A DNA stretch of 64,000 bases from Hyperoplus lanceolatus (lineage: Eukaryota; Chordata; Actinopteri; Uranoscopiformes; Ammodytidae): NCBI GenBank assembly GCA_026929865.2, contig CM049408.1, positions 17,470,001 through 17,534,000 on the forward strand, written 5' to 3'. Position numbers and translations under genes: made by a program. Below the pieces are notes generated by a model. That model saw only the letters and a program-made list of their open reading frames with translations, had not been told where the DNA came from and did not search any database. Below, in pieces: positions 39,828 through 52,048 of this stretch; the stretch's first letter is position 1, and each line of letters starts with the position of its first letter.

Positions 39828-40613
39828 TAAATTAAACTAGAAAATCCCGCGGAGATTTTGAAAGTACGGGCCGCCCGCGCAAATCGGCGAAGGGAAAAAA
39901 TCACGGCCGACCCCCGCGGTCCGAGAGGCTTTGTCGTAGAGCGACACGAGCCGCGCACGGCTGACAAATGACGAGTCGATCGGAGTCAGGGGGAAAGGGG
40001 CGTGGCCTGGCAAACATTGCATCGGCGAATGACGTTTTTCGCATTCGCGGCGCCCCCTACGGGTTAACCTCAACAAGCTTAGAGGGACACGCCACCACAT
40101 GTCTTTTGCACGTATCCTGCAAGTTTCACGATGATAGGACCTACGGTCAATGAGTTATGGCCAACGTGTTATTAAGCCCCGCCCCTGCGTAAACGTTTTA
40201 GTCAACGGCAGCCATGTTTTTCAAGCTATCCTACTAATATTTTTCGGAGACGTGCATCACAGTCCCCTGGGGCTTCGTGAGACATTTGGCGTTGATAGAG
40301 TAACACTTGAAAAAGTTGTGGATAAAACCCTTTTTTTCAGTTTATGCCAATTAGCCGAAAGTATTTCCAGGTTGACTCTTATGGTCCAAGAGGCTTTTTT
40401 GTAGAGCACCCTAAAATACATTAGTGTGACAAATTTCAGGTCAATCGGACTTACGGTGTGCGGGGCGCGGCCTCTCAAACTTTCTTCAGTCGGGGATTAA
40501 TAACAGCGCCCCCTAGCGGAAAATAGAAAAAAATTCCTTGAGGCTAAATTGTAGAGCACCATGAGCTGTACATGTGCAAGCAATTTCAAGTCAATCGGAG
40601 TCGGGTGACTTTT

Positions 40614-41320
40614 GTGGCGCCCCCTATGGGTTAATCGCGATAAGCTTCGAGGGACACGCTACCACATGACTTCTGCACATACCCAGCAAGTTTGATGATG
40701 ATAGGACCTACGGTTAAGGAGTTATGGCCAATTTGTGGATAGGCCCCGCCCCTGTGGCGCCCCCTACGGGTTAATCGTGATAGGCTTCGAGGGACATGCT
40801 ACCACATGACTTCTGCACACACCCAGCAAGTTTGATGATGATAGGACCTATGGTTAAGGAGTTATGGCCAATTTGTGGATAGGCCCCACCCCTGTGGCGC
40901 CCCCTATGGGTAAATCGCGATAAGCTTTGAAGGACATACTACCACATGACTTCTGCACATACCCAGCAAGTTTGATGATGATAGGACCTATGGTTAAGGA
41001 GTTATGGCCAACGTCTTATTAAGCCCCGCCCATTTGTGGCGCCCCCTATGGGTTAATCTCGATAAGCGTCGAAGGACATGCTACCACATGACTTCTGCAC
41101 ATACCCAGCAAGTTTGATGATGATAGGACCTATGGTTAAGGAGTTATGGCCAACGTGTTATTAAGCCCCGCCCATTTGTGGCGCCCCCTTTGGGTTAATC
41201 TCGATAAGCTTCGAAGGGACATGCTACCACATGACTTCTGCACATACCCAGCAAGTTTGATGATGATAGAACCTACGGTTAGGGAGTTATGGCCAACGTG
41301 TTATTATGCCCCGCCCCTGC
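40614..41320. repeat. Tandem array, five units of 140-142 bp
   Basis: Each unit starts GTGGCGCCCCCTATGGGTTA or a close variant, at 40614, 40754, 40894, 41036 and 41178. Each contains CTACCACATGACTTCTGCAC, ACCCAGCAAGTTTGATGATG and AAGGAGTTATGGCCAA. The last two units share the longer AACGTGTTATTAAGCC-type ending with the A repeats, while the first two end in ATTTGTGGATAGGCCCC, so the array arose by at least two rounds of duplication. Confidence 0.9.
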
Positions 41321-41779
41321 GTAAACGTTTTGGTCAATGGCGGCCATGTTTTTCAAGTTGTCCTACTAATCTTTTACGGGTATGTTTATTGTAGTCCCCC
41401 GGGGCTTCACAAGAAATTTGGTGTTGATACAGTCACATTTCAGAAAGTTTTGGATAACACGCTGTTTTTCACGTTATGCTAATTAGCCGGAAATATTCCC
41501 TGAACACTTTTTATGGTCCAAGAGGCTTTTTTGTAGAGCACCCTAACATACACCTGTGTAAGAAATTTCAAGTCAATCGGAGTTACGGTGTGCGGGGCGT
41601 GGCCTCTCAAAGTTCTTTCGGTCGGACTTCATAACAGCGCCCCCTAGCGGAAATTCAAAAAACTGTATAATAGCACACCCCGTGGGGTGGGGACGCACGT
41701 TGTGTGAAATTTTTGCATGTCTGCGTGAGACGGTGTGGGAGGAGAAGCAGCTAGAAATTTGAGGCAGAATAAGAAGTCA

Positions 41780-41813
41780 GAAGAAGAAGAAGAAGAAGAA
41801 GAAGAAGAAGAAG
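41780..41813 (+). repeat. (GAA)n trinucleotide tract
   Basis: About eleven AGA/GAA units inside the right part of the composite repeat at 39841-41883. Confidence 0.92.
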
Positions 41814-41841
41814 GAGATAAAGTATGGTGGAGAGTAATAAT

Positions 41842-41873
41842 TACGGGTCCCCTGTTGACACTGGGGACCCGTA
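41842..41873. repeat. Terminal GC hairpin of the composite repeat
   Basis: TACGGGTCCCC at 41842-41852 pairs perfectly with GGGGACCCGTA at 41863-41873 around a 10-nt loop. It lies about 10 bp inside the right end of the repeat. Confidence 0.85.
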
Positions 41874-41895
41874 CTTAATTAGCAAATTAAATTAG

Positions 41896-44732
41896 TAATA
41901 TTTGAACGTATTTAGTTGGTTTTTCAAGCCCTTCCATCACTGATAAGAGTCTGAGCAGTGTCACAATTTGACCCAACACAGAAAAAAAGATAGAAACTGT
42001 TGGAAACAAAAGTCCATTGCCGCTGTGTATGTATGACACAGTAGCACATGGCTACTCCTATACACACAATGACCACAGGCCCCGGTACTGGGCCACTCTG
42101 GGGGCTTAATGTTAATGACAGGGTCTGTAGCTGAACTGAACTGTACAGCTGCTCCCAGCTGCCCTGCACAGCTGCAACCCATGACAAATAAAAGAAAGAT
42201 GAATAGCTGAAATTACAAGAGGTAGATAAATATGGGAAAGGCTAGTGTAAAGATAAATGTAAGAGATTGGAGAATGTGACAAAAGAAAACAGCATAGAAA
42301 ATCATTGAGAGGGAGAGAGGTAGCGAGCGATTGAAGTATTTCGAGGTTAGAAGGTATAGCGAGTCAGATCGAGGACTGTTGACACAATGTAGCATCGACA
42401 ATGCAGCATGGCAGGCATTTATAAAGTAGAAGGTTCCTTATATACTTAAATAACCTTGTACTCTAAGTTCTGCACTGAGTCTCATCAGCCGACTTGTTTA
42501 CAAACATGTCTCTACATTGTGCCAATTGAAGGGAGCCATTGTGTGTCTCCAGTGGTTCAAGGCGTTTCCTTAGGCGCTGCATTCGCTCTATCCTTGGAAA
42601 TATATATTTTTTTCAATAGAAGAACCTTTGGGGGTGTTCTGAACAGTATGTGCAAAATGGCGGTAGCCATGGTTACGCATTTAAATGAATTGAGACCTTT
42701 GGCTGAAGCTGATTGTTACAAAAGGAAAGACTGTGCATTACATTTTCCATTAACTTTGGAATGGCCACCATCGTAAGCGATTCAGAAAAGTGTGAAACCT
42801 TGGTAAATATGTATGAGAACCTTGTTAAATCTTTTTTATGTTTTAATACAAACAAGCTTTAAATAGGAGAAGAGGAAGGATGGTGTAAAGGAGGATTATG
42901 TGAATGTGGTGTGTGAGGCTTGGCGAATGTGCGTGTGTTTGGTCATGATGCATTATAGTTTCTCCTCAGGAACACATGGCAAGGTATTTACCAAGCCATC
43001 TGCTAAAATTGCCTGGCTGAATTGAGCTGACGTCCAGTTGCTAAGGAAATGGATGCTTTTCAAAGGGGCCAGCCAGTGTTGCACACCTGTCAGTGTAAAA
43101 GGACCCAGTCTCTCTCGCTCTCTGCCTCTTGCTTCATCTCTTTATGCCTGTGCTTCTGAAGCTCATCAGTCACAGTCAGGTGTTATGTGTTCCTGCCTCA
43201 AAGCAAAATCCCTATTATTCAGCTTTCTGTGATTTGGTACTCTTGTGTGTGTTTTTGCTTGTATTGTATATTGTAATTTCAGACCTTTACTGTTTGCAGT
43301 GTTGACTTTGCATCACTGATTCTGTCCTAAAATTAATATAAAACGCTGAAGCGTGGGATAATAAAAGTGGCCACATGAGCGAACTGATGTTGATCAGGTC
43401 TCTGATAAGGCTGACAAATACTGGCTCAGAGGAAAAAAAGGAAAAAGAAATAAAAAAGGAGCATGGTGCACTACAGCCCAGTTGGGCACGTCAAGGAGCA
43501 GGTTGTTATGATTGCACTAGTGTCACAATCCTTCGGCCCGCGGCCAGACACTTTTCCCAGAAGAAGTGAATGCTGTTGGAGAAGTGTGTCCAGGCAGTCC
43601 TTGTGATGAGTCTCACAGAAAGCGGCCGTGGGGCAGGGCACGACCTTCGCAGAGAAGCTTTGTCATCTCGGCCTGAGTGCCACGTCGCCACGTCCCTGTC
43701 TGGGTGACACCTATAGAGGTCACCGCAGGGCCAGGCTTCTGCTCGTAAATCAGCAAGGTAACCTGGGACATGGTGTCCTTTTGGTCCCTTCTCCACTGTC
43801 CTGCTTGGGCCTTGCCCTAGTTTCAGGAGGAAGAGAATGATATCATACAAGATGGAGGGTTCCAACATAAATGAAATCCTGAAATACGTCTTTCCCCCAA
43901 TGCTCAGAGAGATGTGTTCTTGTGTCGAGGGGAAGAGAGCTTCATGAGTTAGGTATGACTCCAGGTCGAGTACACATTAGACAGTAGAACTGCTAGAAAG
44001 ATTGTATTGTCTTTTGTCTATACAGACTACATCTACTGTGAAGATGAGAGGAGAATGAAAGTGAATATTTGAGGATATGAATATACCATTAAAGATTTTG
44101 AGTTCACGTCCTAGTAACCTATAGCTACTTAGGTGAATATCTGAAGGCAAGATCAGAGCTTTTGCCTTGCCTTTGTAGTAAACGTTGGCTTTTGTACTCT
44201 ACACTCTGCAGTATATTACTTTACCATAACAGGACCATTCGCCCTTCCATTAGTAAAATATTAATATGCATCTCAGAAAGATAATTGCTCTCACTGCTCT
44301 CATCACCCAGACACCATGTGAACTTAGAAACAATCCCTCCTGTCCTTCCGCCGCAGAACAAAAGGGCCTTGGATGGAGGGGGAACATCTTCATTTCCCTC
44401 ACAGAATACATTAGGCCTATAAGTGGGCTTGGTTTATTGCCGATGCCTGCGTTTGCGTCGGGCACCTGGGATTCTCCAGACCTGTTTGATGTGGCCCTTT
44501 TCAAGCACTCTGATCATCCTGTTAAATTGCGCCTAATGGACAGGGCCTGCCACTCGGAGAGGCCCAGGCAACGGGGGGACAATTTTGTGACACGCACACA
44601 CCTGTCCTTTGTAGTTGAGCGAGACATTGTGTGCACAGGCACATTAGGCTCCGCGGTGCTCCTACAGGCACTTTGTGAGCTGCCATTTAGGCCTGAATAA
44701 CCCCAGGTGCCATTACCTTGGGTACCTGAGCT

Positions 44733-44764
<32 letters not shown>

Positions 44765-45728
44765 ACCAAACAATAGCCGGGGTGGGAGGGTGCTTGTACA
44801 TTATGCTTGTGTATGTTATGTATTGTGTGACATGTGTTTGTGTGACTGTGTGTTCACAGTGGATTGTCTTTTTCACCGTGGGGTAGGGCTGATTCATAGC
44901 GGCACCTGTTCCTTCAATGGAATCCCCGCAATGTAGGATTACAGATGGAGGCAGGGCGGCATCGCGGAAACAGACAATGTTTTCCGCTTTATGACATATT
45001 AAGTTAAAAGGTTTTGATGTTTTTAAATTAAAATAATTTATATATTTTCTATTATTTTTTCACATCTTCCCTATTGGATTATTGTGATTTGGTTGACATC
45101 TGTATTCTGGATAAGACCCAAACACATTCAAATATTCTAAATTGTTTTAATGCTTGTTTGACTTTTTCTTATAGTTTCTTCTCGTAGATCGTGTTTAAAA
45201 AGTCCCACGTTATCCATTTTAAGTGTTTGTCTGATGCCTTGACATGTCAAATTGGGCTTTGTTTTTTTACCTGTTTTGTATGAGTTGTTTGTATAGTACA
45301 GCAGCCGTGACATTTCTGCTAATTGGGGATAGCTTTAACCTAGCAGAGTCTCCTCTTTGTTCCTGACTGCTACCAGTCTTTTTACATCAAGCAGAAATAG
45401 CACAGATTACTATTCCTCAAAAACAAAAAAATAACGAACCCAACCCCCCCAATAAGTAAAAAAAAAACAAAACAAGGCCCATGCAAGGAAATCGACACTG
45501 CTCACATAAATACACCGCAGGCTACTTTTCTGAAGTGCTTTGGAATGTATAACTGAGCAGGTACCTGAGCAGAGCCTTTGAGAGATGTCCGAGGCTTGGC
45601 TCCAAACCAAGCCCATATTGAATGGCACCTAACAGTTTTAAATCAAGTCTGTGTGCCCAGTATCTGATGTGGGTGGGACTGGGAAAAGCTCTCTCTGCGA
45701 GCGCACCGGGAGATTTTTATATTTGAGC

Positions 45729-45731
<3 letters not shown>
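41896..45731. other. Unique non-coding DNA
   Basis: No gene is supported. The intervals 43500-43870 and 44266-44700 are GC-richer with long open frames in more than one direction, but the predicted peptides contain no recognisable domain. The interval 45000-45060 is AT-rich. Confidence 0.45.
44732..44760 (+). repeat. Poly-C run joined to short (CA)n
   Basis: C15 followed by about seven CA units. The homopolymer length may be unreliable. Confidence 0.85.

Positions 45732-45802
<71 letters not shown>
45732..45802 (+). repeat. (TG)n microsatellite, 71 bp
   Basis: Pure TG run followed by a decaying CACGCGTGTGCGTGTTTGTG tail. Confidence 0.97.
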
Positions 45803-45803
<1 letters not shown>

Positions 45804-46350
45804 ACGCGTGTGCGTGTTTGTGTTTTGTGTGGACAATGACAGTATTTGTTGTGCCAGAGGGACTGATGAGCAGGTGGTCTGAGTGGGATTCAGCATACTC
45901 TCTCTCTCCCTCCTATTCACACTAGGACTCATCCCTCGCTGCTTCTGTATTTGCGCCTGTTTGTCCCTCTCTTGGGCGGTCTCACTCTCTTTTCCTGTTT
46001 TTCATGTTTTATTTAAGTAAAAAAAAAATGTTTTTTAATGTGAATCATCGTTAAGTGTGCTGCCCGGGTCGAGCAGAAAGCAGTGCACTCCTACTTTTTT
46101 TTTAAACGCTAGAAGTACAAAGCACTTAGTCTCCTTAAGAAATAGGAATACATGTCAAAAAATTGTAATTAAATCTATTGGAAAGTACGTTGTCCGCAGA
46201 ACTGTGTTGAAATGGCACACAATATGGCAGTTTTGACACCTGCGCTTCAATGTATCTTTGATGTTGACGATGAATAAATCATTACAGGAACTCTCCTATA
46301 CTATTACAAAGGCAGTGCTATGTTACATGACTCAGAGGACTCTGGACAAT

Positions 46351-46478
<128 letters not shown>

Positions 46479-46591
46479 GCATGCATACTTTACATACCAT
46501 CACTAACCAGATGTCTGTGTCTATTGATTGCCTCAGTGACATGGTTCAGTAGCGTTACATTTAGCTGATGTTAACACAGCACACTTTGCAT

Positions 46592-46740
<149 letters not shown>

Positions 46741-48056
46741 CAGACACCCACCGGAGAAGCTCAGGTTAACACGATGTACAGTGTGCCTTAGCACCATTCA
46801 GCGTATGTCTAATATGACCCGTATATGTTCCTGGCGCATTGTTGACCTGTTTGGACAGTGGCACAGTGTTGAGTATCAGCTCCATTGAGGGGATCAAGTT
46901 GTGGATCTGCATCTAAAGCCTCACAGAGATGTGGTGTCCCATGTCTTTGCTCTCCTCTCACACGGGGTCACCCAAAAAACGATTTCGGAAAATGACCTTC
47001 TGTTTTTATTATTAAAGTTGAAGATGGGATTGCGTGTCCAACCTCAGGAGTTTTCATTTAGTAACGAATGAAATTCCATGAGTCCTTAAGCACAATTTTT
47101 AAAACTTGTGGTTGAGTATTTTTTATTTTATGCCATTTTACACTTTACTTTTACTCCATTACATTTGAAAGGTTTAGTTACTTTACATATCGCAATTGTA
47201 CACACAGACACATGATCAGTGTATAAAGTATGATGCGTAAATATTTTATAAAGTATTTCAAATAAGCTAAAATAAGTGAATGCATCAATGATAATTACCC
47301 AATATGAGAATCTAACACTAAATGAGGGGCATTCTGTAAAGTCAGTACTTTTACTTTGATAATTGAAGTACATTTTCTTTGCTGTATTTTTCACTATTTT
47401 CTGGCTAATTTATAGACTAAAAGGTTAATCAATTAATGATAAGGCGACAATAACCAACGGATGAATAGATAATGACAATAATCATTGTGAAGCTCTGAAT
47501 GTTTCTTGTGTTTTCATTATTCAGTGTCTTGGGACCAGTTGTCTGTGTTAATGATTGTTGCCATGTTAGGGAAAATGAATTCACAGGATACATACTCGAC
47601 ACATTGGAACCAATGCCGTGTCAACACTGATGACTGAGCGAGATGTGAACTGAGTGACGTCGACAGTAAACGTCTGATCCGTCATGACTTATAAATAATA
47701 GAGTTGAGCTTTCCAGCAGCCTGTGATGAACATTCCTACAGGAACACTCAAGTGTTGGGGTCTTCACTATTGTATTTGTAGCTGCACTGCAAACATGTAT
47801 TCATTGAGGCGAACCCGATTTTCATTTCCCCTTGTATCACTGCCACTTGCGTCAGCCTAAGGCAAGAAAAAAACAGGCAGCCGGTTTTTAAATATGCAAA
47901 TATTTGAGGAATTAAGGGGGCTTGATTTGAATAATGATGTGAAACGATTAACTCATTTTTTACTGGATTGGAAGAGACATGTTAACTGTGGTCCTCTGTC
48001 CTTTCTCATTAGCCACAGTACATCAAGCCCTACAGTAGCTGCGATACACTGTGTGT

Positions 48057-48058
<2 letters not shown>
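46741..48058. other. Unique non-coding DNA around a dispersed repeat
   Basis: No gene is supported. Apart from the decayed repeat at 47113-47400, nothing is recognised; 47400-47760 is AT-leaning and of high complexity. Confidence 0.5.
47113..47400 (-). repeat. Decayed copy of a common fish dispersed repeat
   Basis: Recognised from the order of motifs: GAGTATTTTTTATTTTATGC, TACTTTTACTCCATTACATT, GGTTTAGTTACTTTACATAT, then TGCATCAATGATAATTACCC, then GGGGCATTCTGTAAAGTCAG, then GTACTTTTACTTTGATAATT and GAAGTACATTTTCTTTGCTG. Fish genomes carry many copies with the same sequence of blocks. Its class is not certain to me and orientation is arbitrary. Both ends look eroded. Confidence 0.6.

Positions 48059-48112
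<54 letters not shown>
48059..48112 (+). repeat. (TG)n microsatellite, 54 bp
   Basis: Pure TG run after GTGTGTACGT. Confidence 0.96.
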
Positions 48113-48114
<2 letters not shown>

Positions 48115-48698
48115 TTATTAGATGTGTGTGGTTGGATATGTAGTACAAGCCTTCAGTCTTTCTACAGTCTTCATGTTTTTCTGCATTTTGTGTCAGCTCT
48201 TTATCAGCAAATGGCGCCACAACTGAAACATCACAACTGAGGGGAGAGACGAGTGTAGGGAGGAAGATAAACTGTGAAAATGCAGACTGGACTGTGGATG
48301 TAGAAATACATATGAATCATACCGTTTTCTTTTTTTCTCTCTTTTTAATCTCCTGCTTTGATCTTACATGAAACTCTGCGCCACGGTTTCATCTTTTATG
48401 CCTTTACGCTCTCAGCGGATATTTAATTGAAAAGCTTCAGTCAGATGATCTTTGCAAATGATACTTTTTAATGGGGCTAGAAAGTGCGAGGGAATTTATC
48501 ATTCGTGTTTTGATACATGGCTGTAATCTGTTGATAATTTCCATCAGGGCTGGGGGTGCTTGTTAATATTTATCGGCTGTTTTGTTAAGTCGTAAAAAGC
48601 GTAGATCAATAAAGGATGCACTTAAGGAAATTAGATAAAGGATTTATTTTTATTGGTATTGATTATGAAATCTGGCAGACATAGGGAGGGAGGGAGAG

Positions 48699-48718
48699 GA
48701 GAGAGAGAGAGAGAGAGA
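48699..48718 (+). repeat. Short (GA)n tract
   Basis: Ten GA units preceded by GGGAGGGAGGGAGAG. Confidence 0.9.
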
Positions 48719-49304
48719 ATTGTCTCTGCATTAGCTTTGTGAGAAATGAGGGAGGCAGAAAAGCTGAGTGAAGGATCGACTCATTTGTAAGCTTATTTAA
48801 CAGTTTTATTTATTTAATCGCCTTTCACCGGTTCCAAAAAACAAGACAAAATGAAATGCAACCAAATAGTTGTAGTTTTCATTTGCCTTTGCCATATAAA
48901 GCATATCATTTCTTTTGGATGGATTTTTCCAACATAGACTTTTTCCGACCATCTACGTGTCAGGAGCTGTGTGTGTTTTGAGGTGAAGAAATCAGGAACT
49001 AAGTCTGTTTACAAGTTGCACAACCACCATGACAATGAAAACTTCACACTTTTTAGTGTGAATTGTGTTTATCCTCTTGCTGGGCATGCATGCACATGTG
49101 CTCGCCCCGGTGAGTACTTGTATTTGTGATTATTGTGTGTGAATTGAGCTGTGAGTGTGTGTTGTCCATTGACCGGTACATATCAAGCTATGCCTTGGCA
49201 GGTGTGAGATGCTACATGGGCTAACTGAATTCCCTCAGCCAAAATGTTAGCCAGTCAGTCATCTACTTAGCTAGTCAGTCAGCAAGGCAGACAGACAGGC
49301 ATAG

Positions 49305-49306
49305 AG

Positions 49307-49356
<50 letters not shown>
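49305..49356 (+). repeat. (GA)n microsatellite, about 50 bp
   Basis: GA run with AAG and AAGAG interruptions. Confidence 0.93.
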
Positions 49357-51004
49357 GCTGAACACAGCTGTCTGAGCAGGCCTCCATTATCCAGCACTAT
49401 CTATTGATTCACCCTGTGGGATTGTTCCTCTTTGGCATGGGATCATCTGTGAACACACACCAGCACACTAACACGTAAACTTGTGTACAAAGACAGGCAT
49501 GTAGACGGTCAAATGCACACGCTCACACATGTATGCACGGATCCAACACATACGAAAATGAAACACACGCATTTGCACCACCATGGGTTGAGATAGATAG
49601 CCAGAGGGGATCTGGGACCTTTTTTTAATTTTTTTTTTATGTATCTATTTATTTCATGGTCTCTTCTTCTGACATTGGGGGAGCTGCCCCCCTTTCACTT
49701 TACTGGGTGCTGCTGCTGTGATCTTGTGTTTTCTCTAATTATAGAACCAGGCAATGGGCATAGACCCATACAGAATATATAATTACTTTTGCTGCTTGTA
49801 AAATTAATCAGATAGTGTCAATGGGATTATCAAATGATTTGGTTTTTTAATTTGTCTCCATCGGCCTGCTTGCCTCTGTTTGTTTGATATTTCATTATTT
49901 GTCACCTATTTTAAATGAAGTCAATTTTGCCATAGAAGTATAAGGACGACGCATCTATTCCAGGCTGGATATTTTCTTTGAAGAGAAATTCCACATGTGT
50001 TTTTATTTGCTGTAATTCCAGTAGATATAACATTGCAAGCAACGATTATGTTATTACACAACGCGACTCACAGGAAAAAGAAAATGCAAACATGTTTGTG
50101 TTTTTTAACCTCCCACATGTAATCATATGGACAACCCCGGCAGTAATGATCAAAAGAAAAAACGCATCGTAATCAGTGTGTGTGTGTACACAAAGAAAGC
50201 AACAGATACACTATAAGCTAGTGTAAACTCCAGATGATCATATGATTAATGTATTCGTCCTATGCACGCACTCTTCAGTATTATTGCCAATAAATAATGC
50301 ATGAGCCCCCAGCCTTTGTTTACGGTAAGATGTAATGCATGGTTCTGAGTATTCTGCTTTCATGCCAAGAATTGCCTCTCGATATAACGTGCTTCTCCAT
50401 CCTCTCCTGCCTCTTACAGAACGTATCCTCTGTATTCTGTTAGTCTCTTTTCGCTGTCGCTTCTCCACTGCTGTGCTTTACAGTGTTGGCAGCGGGCTAA
50501 ACAAGGCTTTGAGAGAGAAAAAAAAAGTTAATGAATAATAACAGCCGTTATTCTCGGATGGAAAACATCTTTTCATATGAAAATCTCCAGGTTGATCTCC
50601 CAATCCCACCACATTGTCAATCTGGAATATGGAGGCCCTGGAAGGGGAAGGCTCTGTAATCTGCTCTTAATCTGTGTGTCCCTCCCCTCCCCTTCTCCCC
50701 TCCTCCCCCTCGCCCAATATCCTCAACAGCAGCTGTTAAGCGCGCGCCGCTTGTTTTCATCATTATGGATTGTCTTTGAATATCACTCTAATATTTAAAG
50801 TGTCTCATCTCCCTCAGATTGTCTCCCGCAGACGATGGGACACAACCATTTAAGGGCTATTGTACAGAAAGGAATGTGTACTTGGCCAGCCTGTATCTAA
50901 TTTGGAAATTATAGTGATTATGGGCTAAATATAAAAACTCTGGATTTTGAGGCTGTAAGAGGCCTGCAGCAGCGAAGGCTTACTGTATTGTTTGCCAGAT
51001 GCGC

Positions 51005-51052
51005 GCACACACACACACACGCAGACACGCAGACACACACGCACACACGCAC

Positions 51053-51143
<91 letters not shown>
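51005..51143 (+). repeat. (CA)n microsatellite, 139 bp
   Basis: The first 55 bp is mixed with regularly spaced CGCA and CAGACA variants; pure CA runs from about 51059. The change from variant to pure units suggests growth from one end. Confidence 0.96.
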
Positions 51144-51145
<2 letters not shown>

Positions 51146-51622
51146 GAGCTTGCACTAACTCAAAACAAGCGCGCACAATTGAGGAAAAAAGCCGCCTGAT
51201 GCGCTAAGTGCTGCTGTGCTCTGCTGAGTGCGTGTCGGCCTCTTGTCTGCACTGCCCTCTCTCTCTCCTAGCTCTTGTTGTTTCCTCGGCCTGTCTGTCT
51301 GCCCTGTGCAGAGGAAAAACATTTGGAGTAGGCAACGCTAAAAGCCTGCAAGTGAAGGATGCAGGGATTCACCTCAGGGCTCTTAGTCCACTCTGGACTA
51401 AATGGATGCCACACACATGACGGCTAACAGATGTTATAACCAGATTACACGCAACATCGAGGGCCCTACCTCGCCTCAACATGCCACTGTCTGTTTGCGT
51501 GCACTCAAACGATCTAGGGCCCGAGTATTAGCCTATACTGCTTCTCTTGCGGCTTCCCACTCAAAATGCAGTGGTTAAAGGGGTGATCTGCTTGCCTGCT
51601 CTGAGGGTAGCGCATATATGTG

Positions 51623-51623
51623 T

Positions 51624-51656
<33 letters not shown>

Positions 51657-51668
51657 AGTGTGTGTGTG
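51623..51668 (+). repeat. Short (TG)n tract
   Basis: TG run of about 30 bp, then GAGAG, then a further ten bases of TG. Confidence 0.9.
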
Positions 51669-52030
51669 CTAGGGGTTGCATTGTTGGGGAAAGGGGAGTG
51701 TGACGAGAGTCTGCTGTGGATATAATTAATAGGCCACATGCGGCTGCACCAAATGTGTCACAGTGAGGGGAAATCAATCGATGGAGTCTGCCGGCATAAA
51801 GGCCGCTCGCGTGTGTGTGTGTGTTTGTGTGTGTGCATGGTGGGGTGTAGTTGATGGAAGGGTTGAGATGGGGAGGGGCAGCAGAATAAGGTGTAGTGGG
51901 AAAGAGGAGCAGGACCCAAGAGGGGAATAAAAAGAAAGAGAGATGTTGAGAAAGACAGGGATGAACCATTGGGGAAAAAAAGGGAAAGAAGGACTCGGTG
52001 GAGGAGAGCGGGTGGTTGTGAGGAAATGTT

Positions 52031-52048
52031 GGGGGGGGGGGGGGGGGG
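52031..52048 (+). repeat. Poly-G run (G18)
   Basis: Eighteen consecutive G in a purine-rich block; length may be unreliable. Confidence 0.9.

Larger units (their letters stand above)
35910..39828 (-). mobile_element. 5'-truncated CR1/L2-group LINE, interrupted by a hAT-type element
   Basis: The minus strand reads part of an endonuclease, then a reverse transcriptase and C-terminal domain, a 3' UTR, and a 3' tail of CTTGC units at 35911-35929. The UTR ends with a GCAC/GTGC stem region near 35965-35990, like the conserved 3' tail hairpin of L2-type fish LINEs. The C-terminal protein motifs LDYCNS, AGLP, LIQNAAARVL and LHWLPV are typical of the CR1/L2 group. Without the nested element the LINE spans about 2.8 kb, so the 5' UTR, any ORF1 and the start of the endonuclease are missing. 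No clear target-site duplication is visible, as is common for this group. It is non-functional because of truncation, a frameshift, in-frame stops and the insertion at 37131-38220. Confidence 0.9.
39841..41883. repeat. Unclassified CpG-rich composite dispersed repeat
   Basis: Internal organisation is A - (B)5 - A. The A copies (about 40126-40535 and 41268-41665) share GCCCCGCCCCTGCGTAAACG, TTTTTTGTAGAGCACCCTAA and ACAGCGCCCCCTAGCGGAAA and are roughly 85% alike by eye. The B units form a 140-142-bp tandem array between them, and one further B-like unit begins near 40045 ahead of the first A copy. The right end has a (GAA)n tract and an 11-bp hairpin. The left 130 bp is very CpG-rich. Near-identical 12-mers, AAATTAAACTAG (39829-39840) and AAATTAAATTAG (41884-41895), flank it and may be a target duplication. 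Motifs such as GATGATAGGACCTACGGTTA are familiar from fish repeats, but the class is unknown to me. It has no coding capacity. Confidence 0.65.
48113..51004. other. Unique non-coding DNA, CNE-like in parts
   Basis: No gene is supported. The intervals 48400-48660 and 49740-49900 are low-repeat, AT-rich and of high complexity with TTAAT and TAATTA cores, so they are candidate conserved elements. A poly-T block lies at 49620-49640. Confidence 0.4.

Noticed and set aside
39841..41883. Helitron assignment from the terminal hairpin
   Set aside because: The sequence after the hairpin is CTTAATTAG rather than a clear CTRR end, and no TC start or A|T insertion site could be defined. It is kept as unclassified.
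43506..43868. 120-codon open frame on the minus strand in a GC-richer patch
   Set aside because: The peptide has no recognisable motif, the plus strand has an overlapping 70-codon frame, and no exon boundaries stand out.
44266..44700. 144-codon open frame on the plus strand
   Set aside because: No recognisable domain, it reads through T-rich and C-rich patches, and the minus strand is also partly open. No acceptor/donor pair delimits a convincing exon.
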